DNA from: Maricaulis sp048270095
GTDB taxonomy: Bacteria > Pseudomonadota > Alphaproteobacteria > Caulobacterales > Maricaulaceae
DNA: 64,000 bases
NCBI RefSeq assembly: GCF_048270095.1
Contig: NZ_JBLWTL010000008.1
Coordinates: 47,907-111,906, forward strand
Direction: 5' to 3'
Below the pieces are notes generated by a model that was given only the letters and a program-made list of their open reading frames with translations, ran no database searches and was not told where the DNA came from. A program made the position numbers and the translations under genes. How positions within the stretch are numbered: the stretch's first letter is position 1; every line of letters starts with the position of its first letter. Below are positions 1 to 7,427 of this stretch, one piece after another.

Positions 1-199
1 CTGGCCATCCTTCTGGCAACCGGCCCAGCCGGATGCCATCGAAACCAAGACAGACTACAAGCTGCGCTATCCGCGCATCGAGATTCATTGCGCCAATTGC
101 GGCGCTCATATGGGCCATGTCTTTTCCGACGGGCCACCACCGACCGGCCAGCGCTATTGTACCAATGGCGGCGTGCTGGATTTCAAACCTTACGCGTGA
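1..199 (+). CDS. msrB: Peptide-methionine (R)-S-oxide reductase MsrB, C-terminal part
   Basis: The window opens inside this gene; frame 2 is open from the first base and ends at TGA 197-199, giving 65 residues. It starts with WPSFWQP and contains HCANCGAHMGHVFSDG followed by RYCTNGGVLDF. These are the MsrB signatures: the CxxC pair that helps hold structural zinc and the catalytic Cys in RYC(T/I)N. MsrB reduces the R epimer of methionine sulfoxide in proteins, using thioredoxin. The N-terminal half lies outside the window. The downstream oligopeptidase gene starts 46 bases later on the same strand with its own strong ribosome binding site. Confidence 0.95.
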   Translation, partial: WPSFWQPAQPDAIETKTDYKLRYPRIEIHCANCGAHMGHVFSDGPPPTGQRYCTNGGVLDFKPYA

Positions 200-245
200 T
201 GAGCCGATGGCCAACGCTAAACCAACGGGTAATCAGGGGGGAATA

Positions 246-2519
246 ATGACATCACTAACAGCTAACCAACGGGTGATTCGGATCGGTGTAGGGCTTGCCG
301 CCCTGCTCGCCGCCGCCTGCAGCCCGGAGACTACCATGACCGCCGACAACACCGCCGCGACGACGCGCTCCGCCCTGATCGACCGCGCCCGCGGGATCGA
401 GGCGCCAGCCGCCGAGCAACGCCCTGTAGAAATTGAACAACTCGGCTTCACCCGGATCGATGAATATCAATGGATCAAGGATGAAAACTGGCAGCAGGTG
501 ATGCGCGAGCCCGAAGTGCTCGACGCCGATATCCGCGCCCTGCTCGATGCCGAGAACGCCTATATCGACACTGTGATGGAGCCGACCGCGGCGCTGCAGG
601 AACGGATTTTCCAGGAGATCCGCGGCCGCATCAAGGAAGATGACAGCTCGGTCCCAGAGCGCGACGGCAATTACGAGTATTTCAGCCGCTATCGCGAAGG
701 CGGCCAATACCCGATCTATTCGCGGCGTCCGGTTGACCCGGTCACCGGCGAGGCCAATGGCGAAGAAGAAATCCTGATCGATGGCGATGCCGAAGCCGCC
801 GATTTCGACTATCTCGATTTTGGCGAAGTCGAGCACAGCCCCGACCATCGCTATCTCGCCTATGCGGTCGATATCCGCGGGTCGGAATATTATGAAATCC
901 GGATCAAGGACATCGCGACCGGCGCTATCGTCTCGACCCTGACGGACGAATCCACTGGTGATTTCGTCTGGGCCAATGATAGCGAGACCCTCTACTGGAT
1001 CTGGCGCGATGATAATGGCCGCTCGGTGCGCGTCTATCGCCAGCCCCGCACGGGTGGTGCCAGCGAACTGGTCTATGAAGAGCCCGATGCCGGCTTCTTC
1101 ATCTCGATCGGCCTGTCGGATGGCGAGAATTATGTCGTCATCAATGCCGGCGGTCACACCTCCAACGAGATTCGCCTGATCGATGCCAATGATCCGACGG
1201 CCGAGCCCGTGCTGATCGCGCCGCGCCAGGAGAATGTCGAATATTATCTGACTGAAGCGCCCGACCGTTTCTACTTCCGCACCAATCTGGACGGAGCTGT
1301 CGACTTCAAGATCATGTCGGCACCGCTGGACAATCCAAGCCGCGAGAACTGGGTCGATGTGATCCCGAGCCGCCCCGGCGTGCTGGTGCTCGACCTGATC
1401 GGTTTCCGCGACTGGCAAGTGCGCATGGAGCGTGAAAACGCCCTGCCGCGGATCGTCGTGCGTGAATATGCGACCGGTGCCGAGCACCAGATCGATTTCG
1501 CCGAGGAAGCCTATTCGCTCGGCGTCTCGGCCGGCTATGAATACGCCGTCGATCTGATCCGTTTCTCTTATGAGAGCCCGTCGACGCCGGAAGAGACCTA
1601 TGACTACAACATGCGCACCCATGAGCGCGTCCTGCGCAAGCGCCAGGAAGTCCCGTCCGGGCATGACCCGGCTGATTATGTCGTCCGCCGCATCATGGCC
1701 CCGGCTTCGGACGGCGCCCAGATACCGGTCACCATCCTCTACCATGCCGACACCCCCATCGACGGCTCTGCGCCGTTGATGCTGTACGGCTATGGCTCCT
1801 ACGGCATCACCATCCCGGCCGGTTTCCGCGTCACGCCGCTCTCGCTCGTCGACCGCGGCATGGTCTATGCCGTCGCGCATATCCGTGGCGGCATGGCGGG
1901 TGGCTATCAATGGTATCTCGACGGCAAGCTGGAGAATAAGGAAAACACCTTCTCCGACTTCGTCGCGGCCGGCGAAGCCCTGGCCAGCCAGGGCTATACC
2001 ACACGCGGCAATATCGTCGCCTATGGCGGATCTGCGGGCGGCCTGTTGGTCGGTGCTGCGATCAATCTCCAGCCTGACCTGTTTGCCGGGGCGATCGCAG
2101 CGGTGCCCTTCGTCGACGTCATCAACACGATGTCGGACGCCGAACTGCCGCTGACCCCGCCGGAATGGCCCGAATGGGGCAATCCGATCGAGAGCGCTGA
2201 AGACTATCAGACCATGATCGCCTACAGCCCCTATGACCAGGTCCGCGAGATGGCCTATCCGCATGTCCTCGCAACCGGCGGTCTGACCGATCCACGCGTC
2301 ACCTATTGGGAGCCAACCAAATGGGTTGCGCGCCTGCGGGACCGGCGCACGGATGACGGGCTGACCCTGTTGCGCATGAATATGGGGGCCGGCCATGGCG
2401 GCGCCTCGGGCCGGTTTGACAGCCTGCGGGAGACCGCCATGAACTGGGCCTTCGCGCTGATGGCGGTTGGTCTCGCCGACGCCGAAGTCGAGGAAATCGC
2501 CGCGGAAGCCCAGCCATAA
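246..2519 (+). CDS. ptrB: Oligopeptidase B (S9A serine peptidase), predicted lipoprotein
   Basis: Predicted 757 aa. The frame stays open upstream, but ATG 246 is chosen because a run of A plus six G (235-241) precedes it and because it yields a lipoprotein signal peptide ending in LAAAC (Cys25). The C-terminal alpha/beta-hydrolase domain has the triad Ser596 (GGSAGG), Asp682 (LTDPRVTYWEPTKW) and His717 (GAGHGGASGR). The wording of these motifs is that of oligopeptidase B, which cleaves short peptides after Lys/Arg; the preceding ~400 residues would be the seven-bladed propeller. E. coli OpB is cytoplasmic and has no such signal, so export and membrane anchoring here is an inference from the N-terminus. 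An intrinsic terminator follows the stop. Confidence 0.93.
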   Translation: MTSLTANQRVIRIGVGLAALLAAACSPETTMTADNTAATTRSALIDRARGIEAPAAEQRPVEIEQLGFTRIDEYQWIKDENWQQVMREPEVLDADIRALLDAENAYIDTVMEPTAALQERIFQEIRGRIKEDDSSVPERDGNYEYFSRYREGGQYPIYSRRPVDPVTGEANGEEEILIDGDAEAADFDYLDFGEVEHSPDHRYLAYAVDIRGSEYYEIRIKDIATGAIVSTLTDESTGDFVWANDSETLYWIWRDDNGRSVRVYRQPRTGGASELVYEEPDAGFFISIGLSDGENYVVINAGGHTSNEIRLIDANDPTAEPVLIAPRQENVEYYLTEAPDRFYFRTNLDGAVDFKIMSAPLDNPSRENWVDVIPSRPGVLVLDLIGFRDWQVRMERENALPRIVVREYATGAEHQIDFAEEAYSLGVSAGYEYAVDLIRFSYESPSTPEETYDYNMRTHERVLRKRQEVPSGHDPADYVVRRIMAPASDGAQIPVTILYHADTPIDGSAPLMLYGYGSYGITIPAGFRVTPLSLVDRGMVYAVAHIRGGMAGGYQWYLDGKLENKENTFSDFVAAGEALASQGYTTRGNIVAYGGSAGGLLVGAAINLQPDLFAGAIAAVPFVDVINTMSDAELPLTPPEWPEWGNPIESAEDYQTMIAYSPYDQVREMAYPHVLATGGLTDPRVTYWEPTKWVARLRDRRTDDGLTLLRMNMGAGHGGASGRFDSLRETAMNWAFALMAVGLADAEVEEIAAEAQP

Positions 2520-2544
2520 GGGCTTCCAACGCCAAGCTAAAAGG

Positions 2545-2574
2545 GCCCGGATCAATCGATCCGGGCTTTTTTTT
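2545..2574 (+). terminator. Intrinsic terminator of oligopeptidase B
   Basis: A perfect 9-bp stem (2545-2553 with 2558-2566, GCCCGGATC and its complement) with a four-base loop is followed by eight T. It sits 25 bases after the stop at 2519. Confidence 0.93.
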
Positions 2575-2657
2575 GGATCATGATGGACAGGGCTCAAGGG
2601 ATTGTGGGGGCCAGCTGGCGAGCATTCGGATCGCTGAGCATCCTGACCCGGAGGCAC

Positions 2658-2695
2658 AAAAAGAAGGCCCGCTGCGAGCGTGCTCGCAGCGGGCC
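2658..2695 (-). terminator. Intrinsic terminator of the distal tonB gene
   Basis: On the minus strand a 13-bp GC-rich stem (arms 2683-2695 and 2666-2678) is followed by a T-rich tract, the complement of bases 2658-2665. It lies about 40 bases after the stop of the minus-strand tonB at 2738, so the two convergent genes each have their own terminator. Confidence 0.9.
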
Positions 2696-2737
2696 TGTTC
2701 CGGCCGAACGGGGCCATCCGAGACGGCCGGAAAGCGC

Positions 2738-3355
2738 CTATTCGTCGAGACGGAAAACCAGCTGTGTGGTCGCACCGCGATACATGACCGGCTGACCCGC
2801 TTCGACCTGTGGATTATAGCGCCAATTGGCGACGGCATTCACTGATGCGCGCTCAAACAACGAACTGGTGCAATCCAGCGAACGCACGTTCGCGGTCCGC
2901 CCCTGGGGGGTGATGTCGAACAGCACCGTACATTGCCCTTCCAGCCTGCGCTCGGCGGCGCGCGCTGGATAGACCGGCTGCACCCGTACGACGGGGACAG
3001 GATCGCGCTCGGTGACAACCATGCTGCCCGGGCCACTGATCTCCGCACGAGCAATGGTTGGCATCACGTATTCCCCCATGGATACGACCGAATCCACCGG
3101 ACCCGATGTCGTCTCGAGTACGGGTGGTGCCGGCGGCGGCGCGACCGGGTCGACAATGATCAAGTCACGGTCGCGATCGGGCGGCGTGTCGACGGGCTCA
3201 AACTTGATGACCAGATCGGGCGTATCGGTTTCGACCACCGGGTGAACCGGTCCGATATCAATCAATTGGCGCATCAACAGGAAGAGCGCCACCGTGATGA
3301 TGGCCGCGATCGGCATGATCAGCGGCATTCTGAGAGATTGAAAACTGGCTGTCAT
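2738..3355 (-). CDS. tonB: TonB family energy transducer, second copy
   Basis: 205 aa. ATG 3355 is chosen over more upstream starts because GGGGAGGT precedes it by 8 bases and the protein then begins just before its single membrane segment (about residues 11-30). A Pro-rich linker follows (about 53-80, with PPPAPP), then a TonB C-terminal domain (about 120-205) with VQPVYP, SSLFERA and NWRYNP. TonB proteins span the periplasm and pass proton-motive energy from ExbB/ExbD to outer-membrane receptors. It has the same length as the TonB at 5418-6035, and the SSLFERA and WRY motifs fall at identical residue numbers, so the two are duplicates. It has its own ribosome binding site and is separated from the upstream operon by a terminator. 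Confidence 0.9.
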   Translation of the reverse strand: MTASFQSLRMPLIMPIAAIITVALFLLMRQLIDIGPVHPVVETDTPDLVIKFEPVDTPPDRDRDLIIVDPVAPPPAPPVLETTSGPVDSVVSMGEYVMPTIARAEISGPGSMVVTERDPVPVVRVQPVYPARAAERRLEGQCTVLFDITPQGRTANVRSLDCTSSLFERASVNAVANWRYNPQVEAGQPVMYRGATTQLVFRLDE

Positions 3356-3675
3356 CGGACAGACCTCCCCTTGGACAGTGTTCTGGATGGCCCCGACAGG
3401 CACTGCCTCTCGACCCGCCCTTCGCCCGGTGGCGGGAACCGCCGTCCAGGGTGAGCGCGTGCGACGCAGAGCCACAACACAGCCCCGCGTCACGGTGAAA
3501 CCTTGACCCGCACAGTGGGCGAAACAACGGCGGAAGCGGGAAAGATTGTGACCATTGCGCGGTCATTTGCCGAGGCAAGGGCAAGACCGCAGGGTGGCCG
3601 GCGATGCTCGGGGCGCCTGCCCGTTCGTTCACCGCCACAAAGAACCACTGCGTCAGATCATCCGGGCGGCCATAG
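3356..3675. other. Intergenic region upstream of the second tonB
   Basis: About 320 bases between the second tonB and the terminator of the TPR gene. The only supported signal is the ribosome binding site of tonB next to 3355. No credible gene was found on either strand; the open frames here run into the flanking genes and have no start signal. It should contain the promoter of the second tonB, but I could not pick out convincing -35/-10 boxes. Confidence 0.6.
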
Positions 3676-3706
3676 AAAAACGCCCCGGCCGTGTGGCCGG
3701 GGCGTT
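3676..3706 (-). terminator. Intrinsic terminator of the TonB operon
   Basis: Minus-strand stem of 12 bp (3695-3706 with 3679-3690, core CGCCCCGGCC) with a four-base loop, followed by a T run (complement of A 3676-3680). It lies 45 bases past the stop of the TPR gene and marks the end of the main TonB operon. Confidence 0.92.
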
Positions 3707-3751
3707 GATCAAGTCGCGCAGGGTACCGGGTCGATCCGGCGCCCGGCTGGT

Positions 3752-5278
3752 TTAACCGGCCTCGTCACCTTCGGTAGCCTCTTCAGCCGCAGCCGTAGCA
3801 ATCTGGCCGATCGGCTCGCCGAACACATTATAGAGATCGGTACAGCGCGGCGGCACCGTGATGATGATCCGGCCATTCTCGTCCATCGTGCCAAGCAGAC
3901 GGGCGGTATTCAGCAAATCATCAACGCCGAACTGACACTCATCACGACGAACCCGTTCACGGATGCGGACACGATCAGCCTCAGCGCGGATCACACTATT
4001 GATATAGGTGATATAGCCACTCGCCGTGGTACGCGAGTAAGGATAGCGCGTCCCCTCCTGGAAGGCTGCGAGCGCCGACTGACGGCGGTCCAGCTCCAGG
4101 CGGACATTGCCCAGCAGCGTCCACGCCGTCCCCGGACGGTCGAGACCACCGCGGTCAAGCGCATCCTCGAAGGCCGTTTCGGCCTCAGCGAGCTGGCGTT
4201 CCTGGAACAGGGCTTCAGCCAGCTTCAGATAGTCATTGCCGTCACCGGAGAGTTGAGCCACCTGGCGCAACACTGGAATGGCACGGTCCCACTCGCGGGC
4301 CTGGCGCCACATATTGGCCAGCAGGTTGAGATTACGCTGACTGCGCTCGACAACCCCGGCATTCATCTCACGCTCGAGAATGATCGCGCCGCGATAGGGG
4401 TATTCGAAGAAGCTGTAATACTGGGCGAGCGCCTCGATTTCGCGCCCCTCTGTGAACATGCCATTGATGTACATGATCTTGTTGGCTTCGAACGCGTCTT
4501 CTTCGCGATCAACCTGCGCCAGCAATGAAGCGTATGAACGCCAATTGCTCTTTTCGGCAGGCCAGCGCTGAACCATTTCCTCCACGATACCCATTTGCTG
4601 GGGAACCATGTCGAGTTGCTGATAGTAGAACAGCATCAGGCTGTAATCGCCACGCTGACGGTCGGCGGACGGGATCATCGCCCAGAAGCGATTGGCCCAG
4701 GTCAGACCTTCACGATAACGCTCAGCCTGCCCATAGGCCTGGGCCAGCATGCGCGCCAGCGGCGCATTGACGATCTCGGTACCACCATCGGCGACGGCAC
4801 GCTCAAGGGACGCAATGCCCCGCGTATAGTCATCAATCGTGATGTAGAGCTGGCCAATATTGATCCGGTAGCTGTTCACCTCACTGGGAAGCATGGCACC
4901 AGTCGCAATGGCCCCCTCCCAGTCCTGGATCGCCTGGGAGACCCGGTCCGTGTCGTAATAGGCGCGGCCGCGCAATTGCAGCGAAACGGCCCGCTCATAG
5001 GGATTGATGCTGGAGTTCGACAGAGCCCGGTTCAGGGTCGTGATCGACGCGGCATATTGCTCCGCCTCCTGTTGCGCCAAAGCTTCCTGGACGATCTCCC
5101 CGATCGCCGCCGAGAAGACCCGGTCCGCAGCATTCTGGTCGGATTGTTCATCCGAACGGCGCTCGCGTCTTTGCGCATCCGCTGGCGCGAACACAGCGCC
5201 GGTCAGCGACACAGCGATCGCGAGCATGGCAAGCTTGCGGGTTACCCCAGTCAGATCGAAACCGCTAAAACGGATCAT
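3752..5278 (-). CDS. TPR repeat protein of the TonB locus, exported
   Basis: 508 aa. ATG 5278 is preferred to the ATG at 5293 because AAGGAG lies six bases before it and nothing suitable precedes the other. The N-terminus is a Sec signal peptide ending near residue 35 (PADA|Q). The rest is mostly helical, with tetratricopeptide-like pairs such as YDTDRVSQAIQDWEGAI and LAEALFQERQLAEAETAFEDA, suggesting a periplasmic superhelical scaffold. TPR proteins of this kind are commonly the last member of DUF3450/TtpC/ExbB/ExbD/TonB clusters and are thought to assist TonB-dependent transport; the exact role is not established here. It is separated from tonB upstream by 139 bases that contain a strong hairpin, and is followed by a terminator. 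Confidence 0.85.
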   Translation of the reverse strand: MIRFSGFDLTGVTRKLAMLAIAVSLTGAVFAPADAQRRERRSDEQSDQNAADRVFSAAIGEIVQEALAQQEAEQYAASITTLNRALSNSSINPYERAVSLQLRGRAYYDTDRVSQAIQDWEGAIATGAMLPSEVNSYRINIGQLYITIDDYTRGIASLERAVADGGTEIVNAPLARMLAQAYGQAERYREGLTWANRFWAMIPSADRQRGDYSLMLFYYQQLDMVPQQMGIVEEMVQRWPAEKSNWRSYASLLAQVDREEDAFEANKIMYINGMFTEGREIEALAQYYSFFEYPYRGAIILEREMNAGVVERSQRNLNLLANMWRQAREWDRAIPVLRQVAQLSGDGNDYLKLAEALFQERQLAEAETAFEDALDRGGLDRPGTAWTLLGNVRLELDRRQSALAAFQEGTRYPYSRTTASGYITYINSVIRAEADRVRIRERVRRDECQFGVDDLLNTARLLGTMDENGRIIITVPPRCTDLYNVFGEPIGQIATAAAEEATEGDEAG

Positions 5279-5375
5279 CGATGGCTCCTTCATACCAGTC
5301 CCGCTCCCCTGGACAGGCTTTCACAAACTGTCTGGGTGGCACCGCTCCGGCGCACACCCGCTCCCGCAGTCGTCA

Positions 5376-5407
5376 ATGGATGAACGTGGTGGGCCACGCT
5401 CATCCAT
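5376..5407 (-). other. Intercistronic hairpin between tonB and the TPR gene
   Basis: A 14-base arm (5376-5389) faces a 14-base arm (5394-5407) around the loop TGGG, with one mismatch. It begins 11 bases after the tonB stop at 5418. No T tract follows on the minus strand, so it is not a standard terminator. It could stabilise or define the 3' end of the upstream message, or lower expression of the TPR gene. Confidence 0.6.
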
Positions 5408-5417
5408 CGCCGTATTC

Positions 5418-6035
5418 CTATTGTGCAATGCGGAATTCGAATTGGGTTTCCACATTCACACGTGCCACTGGCACGCCATCTTGAACTTTCGGGCTGTAAC
5501 GCCAGCGTTCAACTGCACGCTCGGCGGCACGCTCGAACAATGAGCTGTCGCAGGCAATAATCCGGATATTCGTCGGCGTACCATTTGCGGTCACGTCGAA
5601 ACGAACGTTACAAGTCCCCTCTGTGCCACGCTCGAGCGCCCGCATCGGGTATTGTGGTTCAATCCGGACCAGTGGCTGGGCATCCCGGTCAGAGACCGAA
5701 AAGCTGACACTGTCACTATTCAGCTGTGGTGCTGCAAAGTCGGGGATTTCCCCCATCACCGTCGCCAGACCCTCAGTCGGCTGTTCGGCCCGCTGACGGT
5801 CAATTTGTGGAGGCGGTGGCGGTGGTTCGACCTGCTGCACGTCTTCAATCGTCGTATCCCGGCGGCGTGCCGCGATGTCCTGGACCTCGTCATTGATCGA
5901 GAAGGACAACTCGTCTTCATTCGTTTCCGGCGGTGCGCCTTCAGTGAAGATCAGGCGGGTCATCAACAGAAAGAGTCCGACCGTCACAATGGCGGCAATC
6001 GGGATCCCGCCGATGAGGCGAATTATGCTACCCAT
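5418..6035 (-). CDS. tonB: TonB family energy transducer, operon copy
   Basis: 205 aa with AGGGAGG eight bases before ATG 6035. One membrane segment spans about residues 10-30, a Pro run (six Pro, 71-76) starts the periplasmic linker, and the TonB C-terminal domain covers about 120-205 (RIEPQYP, SSLFERA, ERWRYSP). It should couple the ExbB/ExbD motor to outer-membrane receptors. It lies 12 bases downstream of an exbD in the same transcription unit. The short linker is typical of TonB2-type systems, which use an additional TtpC subunit, encoded here too. Confidence 0.93.
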   Translation of the reverse strand: MGSIIRLIGGIPIAAIVTVGLFLLMTRLIFTEGAPPETNEDELSFSINDEVQDIAARRRDTTIEDVQQVEPPPPPPQIDRQRAEQPTEGLATVMGEIPDFAAPQLNSDSVSFSVSDRDAQPLVRIEPQYPMRALERGTEGTCNVRFDVTANGTPTNIRIIACDSSLFERAAERAVERWRYSPKVQDGVPVARVNVETQFEFRIAQ

Positions 6036-6047
6036 AATCAGTCCTCC

Positions 6048-6452
6048 CTAGTCTTGTAACGTCGAGATCTTGACGTCGACACCCATTTCCGTGAGCAGAT
6101 CCTGAACATCGAGAATGATGCCGATATCAGCGGTCTCATCGCCCTGGATCATGGCCCTGCCCTTCGGGTTCTCTTGCAATAATTGCTCGATAACCCCGCG
6201 CAGCTCGACCATTTCGTAGGCCCGGCGATTGACCCAGACCTCATTGGTCGCCGTGACGGCAACCAGCATGGACGGGTTTTCACGCTCTTCGGTCATGGCA
6301 TCTGGCCGGACCACCGACACGCCCGGCTCCTTGATGAAGACGGAGGTGACGATGAAGAAGATCAGCAGAATGAAGACAACGTCGAGCATCGGCGTCATGT
6401 TCAGTTCGACTTCTTCTCCTCCGGTACTTACGCGGCTAACACGGCGCGCCAT
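6048..6452 (-). CDS. exbD: ExbD/TolR family biopolymer transport protein (second exbD)
   Basis: 134 aa. A short cytoplasmic tail is followed by one membrane helix starting at NMTPMLDVVFILLIFFIV, with the conserved membrane Asp at residue 24 that carries protons in the ExbB/ExbD motor. The rest is a small periplasmic domain (about 45-134). It follows another exbD by 17 bases and precedes tonB by 12 bases. Two different ExbD paralogues in one operon may form a mixed dimer; this is an inference. Confidence 0.93.
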   Translation of the reverse strand: MARRVSRVSTGGEEVELNMTPMLDVVFILLIFFIVTSVFIKEPGVSVVRPDAMTEERENPSMLVAVTATNEVWVNRRAYEMVELRGVIEQLLQENPKGRAMIQGDETADIGIILDVQDLLTEMGVDVKISTLQD

Positions 6453-6469
6453 ATTATACCTCCCCGGAC

Positions 6470-6880
6470 CTAACCGTTTTCTTCGTTGCGCTGGAGGGAG
6501 ACCGGAATGCCATTGGCACCCATCTCATCCCAGATCTGGACAATGATCCCGTGATCGGCTTCGTCCTGGACATCGACGAGAACCGCGCTACCCGGCTCTT
6601 CCGAGCGGAAACGGTTCACGGCCGACAGCACCCGGTCCACATCGGTCCGGACCGTGTTGACGAAGATATTATTGTCTCCGTCAACCTGCACCAGGATAGG
6701 TGGCGCCGCTGGCTCATTGGTCTCCGGCGGAGTGTCCGCTGGCGGCCGCATGTCGATCCCCTCTTCCGAGAGGAAGGTCGCAGTCACGATGAAGAAGATC
6801 AGCAGGATAAAGACGATATCCAGCATCGGGGTCATATTGACCTCGGCCTGGTCGTCCGTGTGATTGGCTCGACGTCTCAT
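6470..6880 (-). CDS. exbD: ExbD/TolR family biopolymer transport protein (first exbD)
   Basis: 136 aa. The N-terminal helix begins at NMTPMLDIVFILLIFFIV, with the conserved proton-pathway Asp at residue 21, followed by a periplasmic domain. Its start overlaps the stop of the upstream exbB by four bases (6877-6880), so the two are probably translationally coupled and made in a fixed ratio. It differs clearly from the second exbD outside the membrane helix. Confidence 0.93.
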   Translation of the reverse strand: MRRRANHTDDQAEVNMTPMLDIVFILLIFFIVTATFLSEEGIDMRPPADTPPETNEPAAPPILVQVDGDNNIFVNTVRTDVDRVLSAVNRFRSEEPGSAVLVDVQDEADHGIIVQIWDEMGANGIPVSLQRNEENG

Positions 6881-7413
6881 GACTGACCTCCTTCACCAAT
6901 CTCGAGCTTGTCAGCCAGGCGCGCAACACGGCGCTTGGCGAGAATCTCGATCTGGGTTGCGAATATCAGCCCGGACAGGGATGCAACCATCCCCGCCATG
7001 GTCGGGATCGTGGCCCGGGAGACACCGGCCGACATGGCCTGCGCATCCGACGAACCCGAAATCGCCATGACGTCGAAAACCGAGACCATACCGGTCACTG
7101 TCCCCAACAATCCGAATAACGGAGCGACCGCGACGAGGGTTTTCACCAACTCGACATTCTGGTCGCAACGCTGCTTAACCTCCGAGATGAGCTGGTCGCG
7201 GATCGCATGGGCATACCAAGACTTTCGGTCTGTCCGTGCTGACCACTCCCGCAACGCCGCGTTCTCTTGTCCGCCGAAGGCGAAGTAGAAGTAGGCGAAG
7301 CGCTCGAGGATGAAGGCCCACATTACAAAGGTCGTTATCATGATAACAACCAGAACGGGGCCTCCGCGCTCGAGGAACTCCTGAAGGCCGGTAGTTACGG
7401 CCTGGAAATCCAT
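6877..7413 (-). CDS. exbB: ExbB/TolQ/MotA family proton channel subunit (short ExbB)
   Basis: 178 aa, with GGAGG seven bases before ATG 7413. Three membrane segments can be seen: about 17-45, 90-117 (containing APLFGLLGTVTGM, the family signature) and 133-155. The cytoplasmic loop between helices 1 and 2 is short. The protein belongs to the MotA/TolQ/ExbB proton-channel family and would form the pentameric stator around the ExbD dimer. It is in the middle of the TonB operon, 14 bases after the TtpC-like gene and overlapping exbD. Confidence 0.93.
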   Translation of the reverse strand: MDFQAVTTGLQEFLERGGPVLVVIMITTFVMWAFILERFAYFYFAFGGQENAALREWSARTDRKSWYAHAIRDQLISEVKQRCDQNVELVKTLVAVAPLFGLLGTVTGMVSVFDVMAISGSSDAQAMSAGVSRATIPTMAGMVASLSGLIFATQIEILAKRRVARLADKLEIGEGGQS

Positions 7414-7427
7414 AACGCTTCCTCCGA

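Noticed and set aside
255..2717. Very long open frame (over 800 codons) on the minus strand opposite oligopeptidase B
   Set aside because: The plus-strand gene has an intact catalytic triad, a ribosome site and a terminator. The antisense translation is low-complexity Asp/Ile/Gly/Arg-rich, as expected of an antisense shadow in high-GC DNA.
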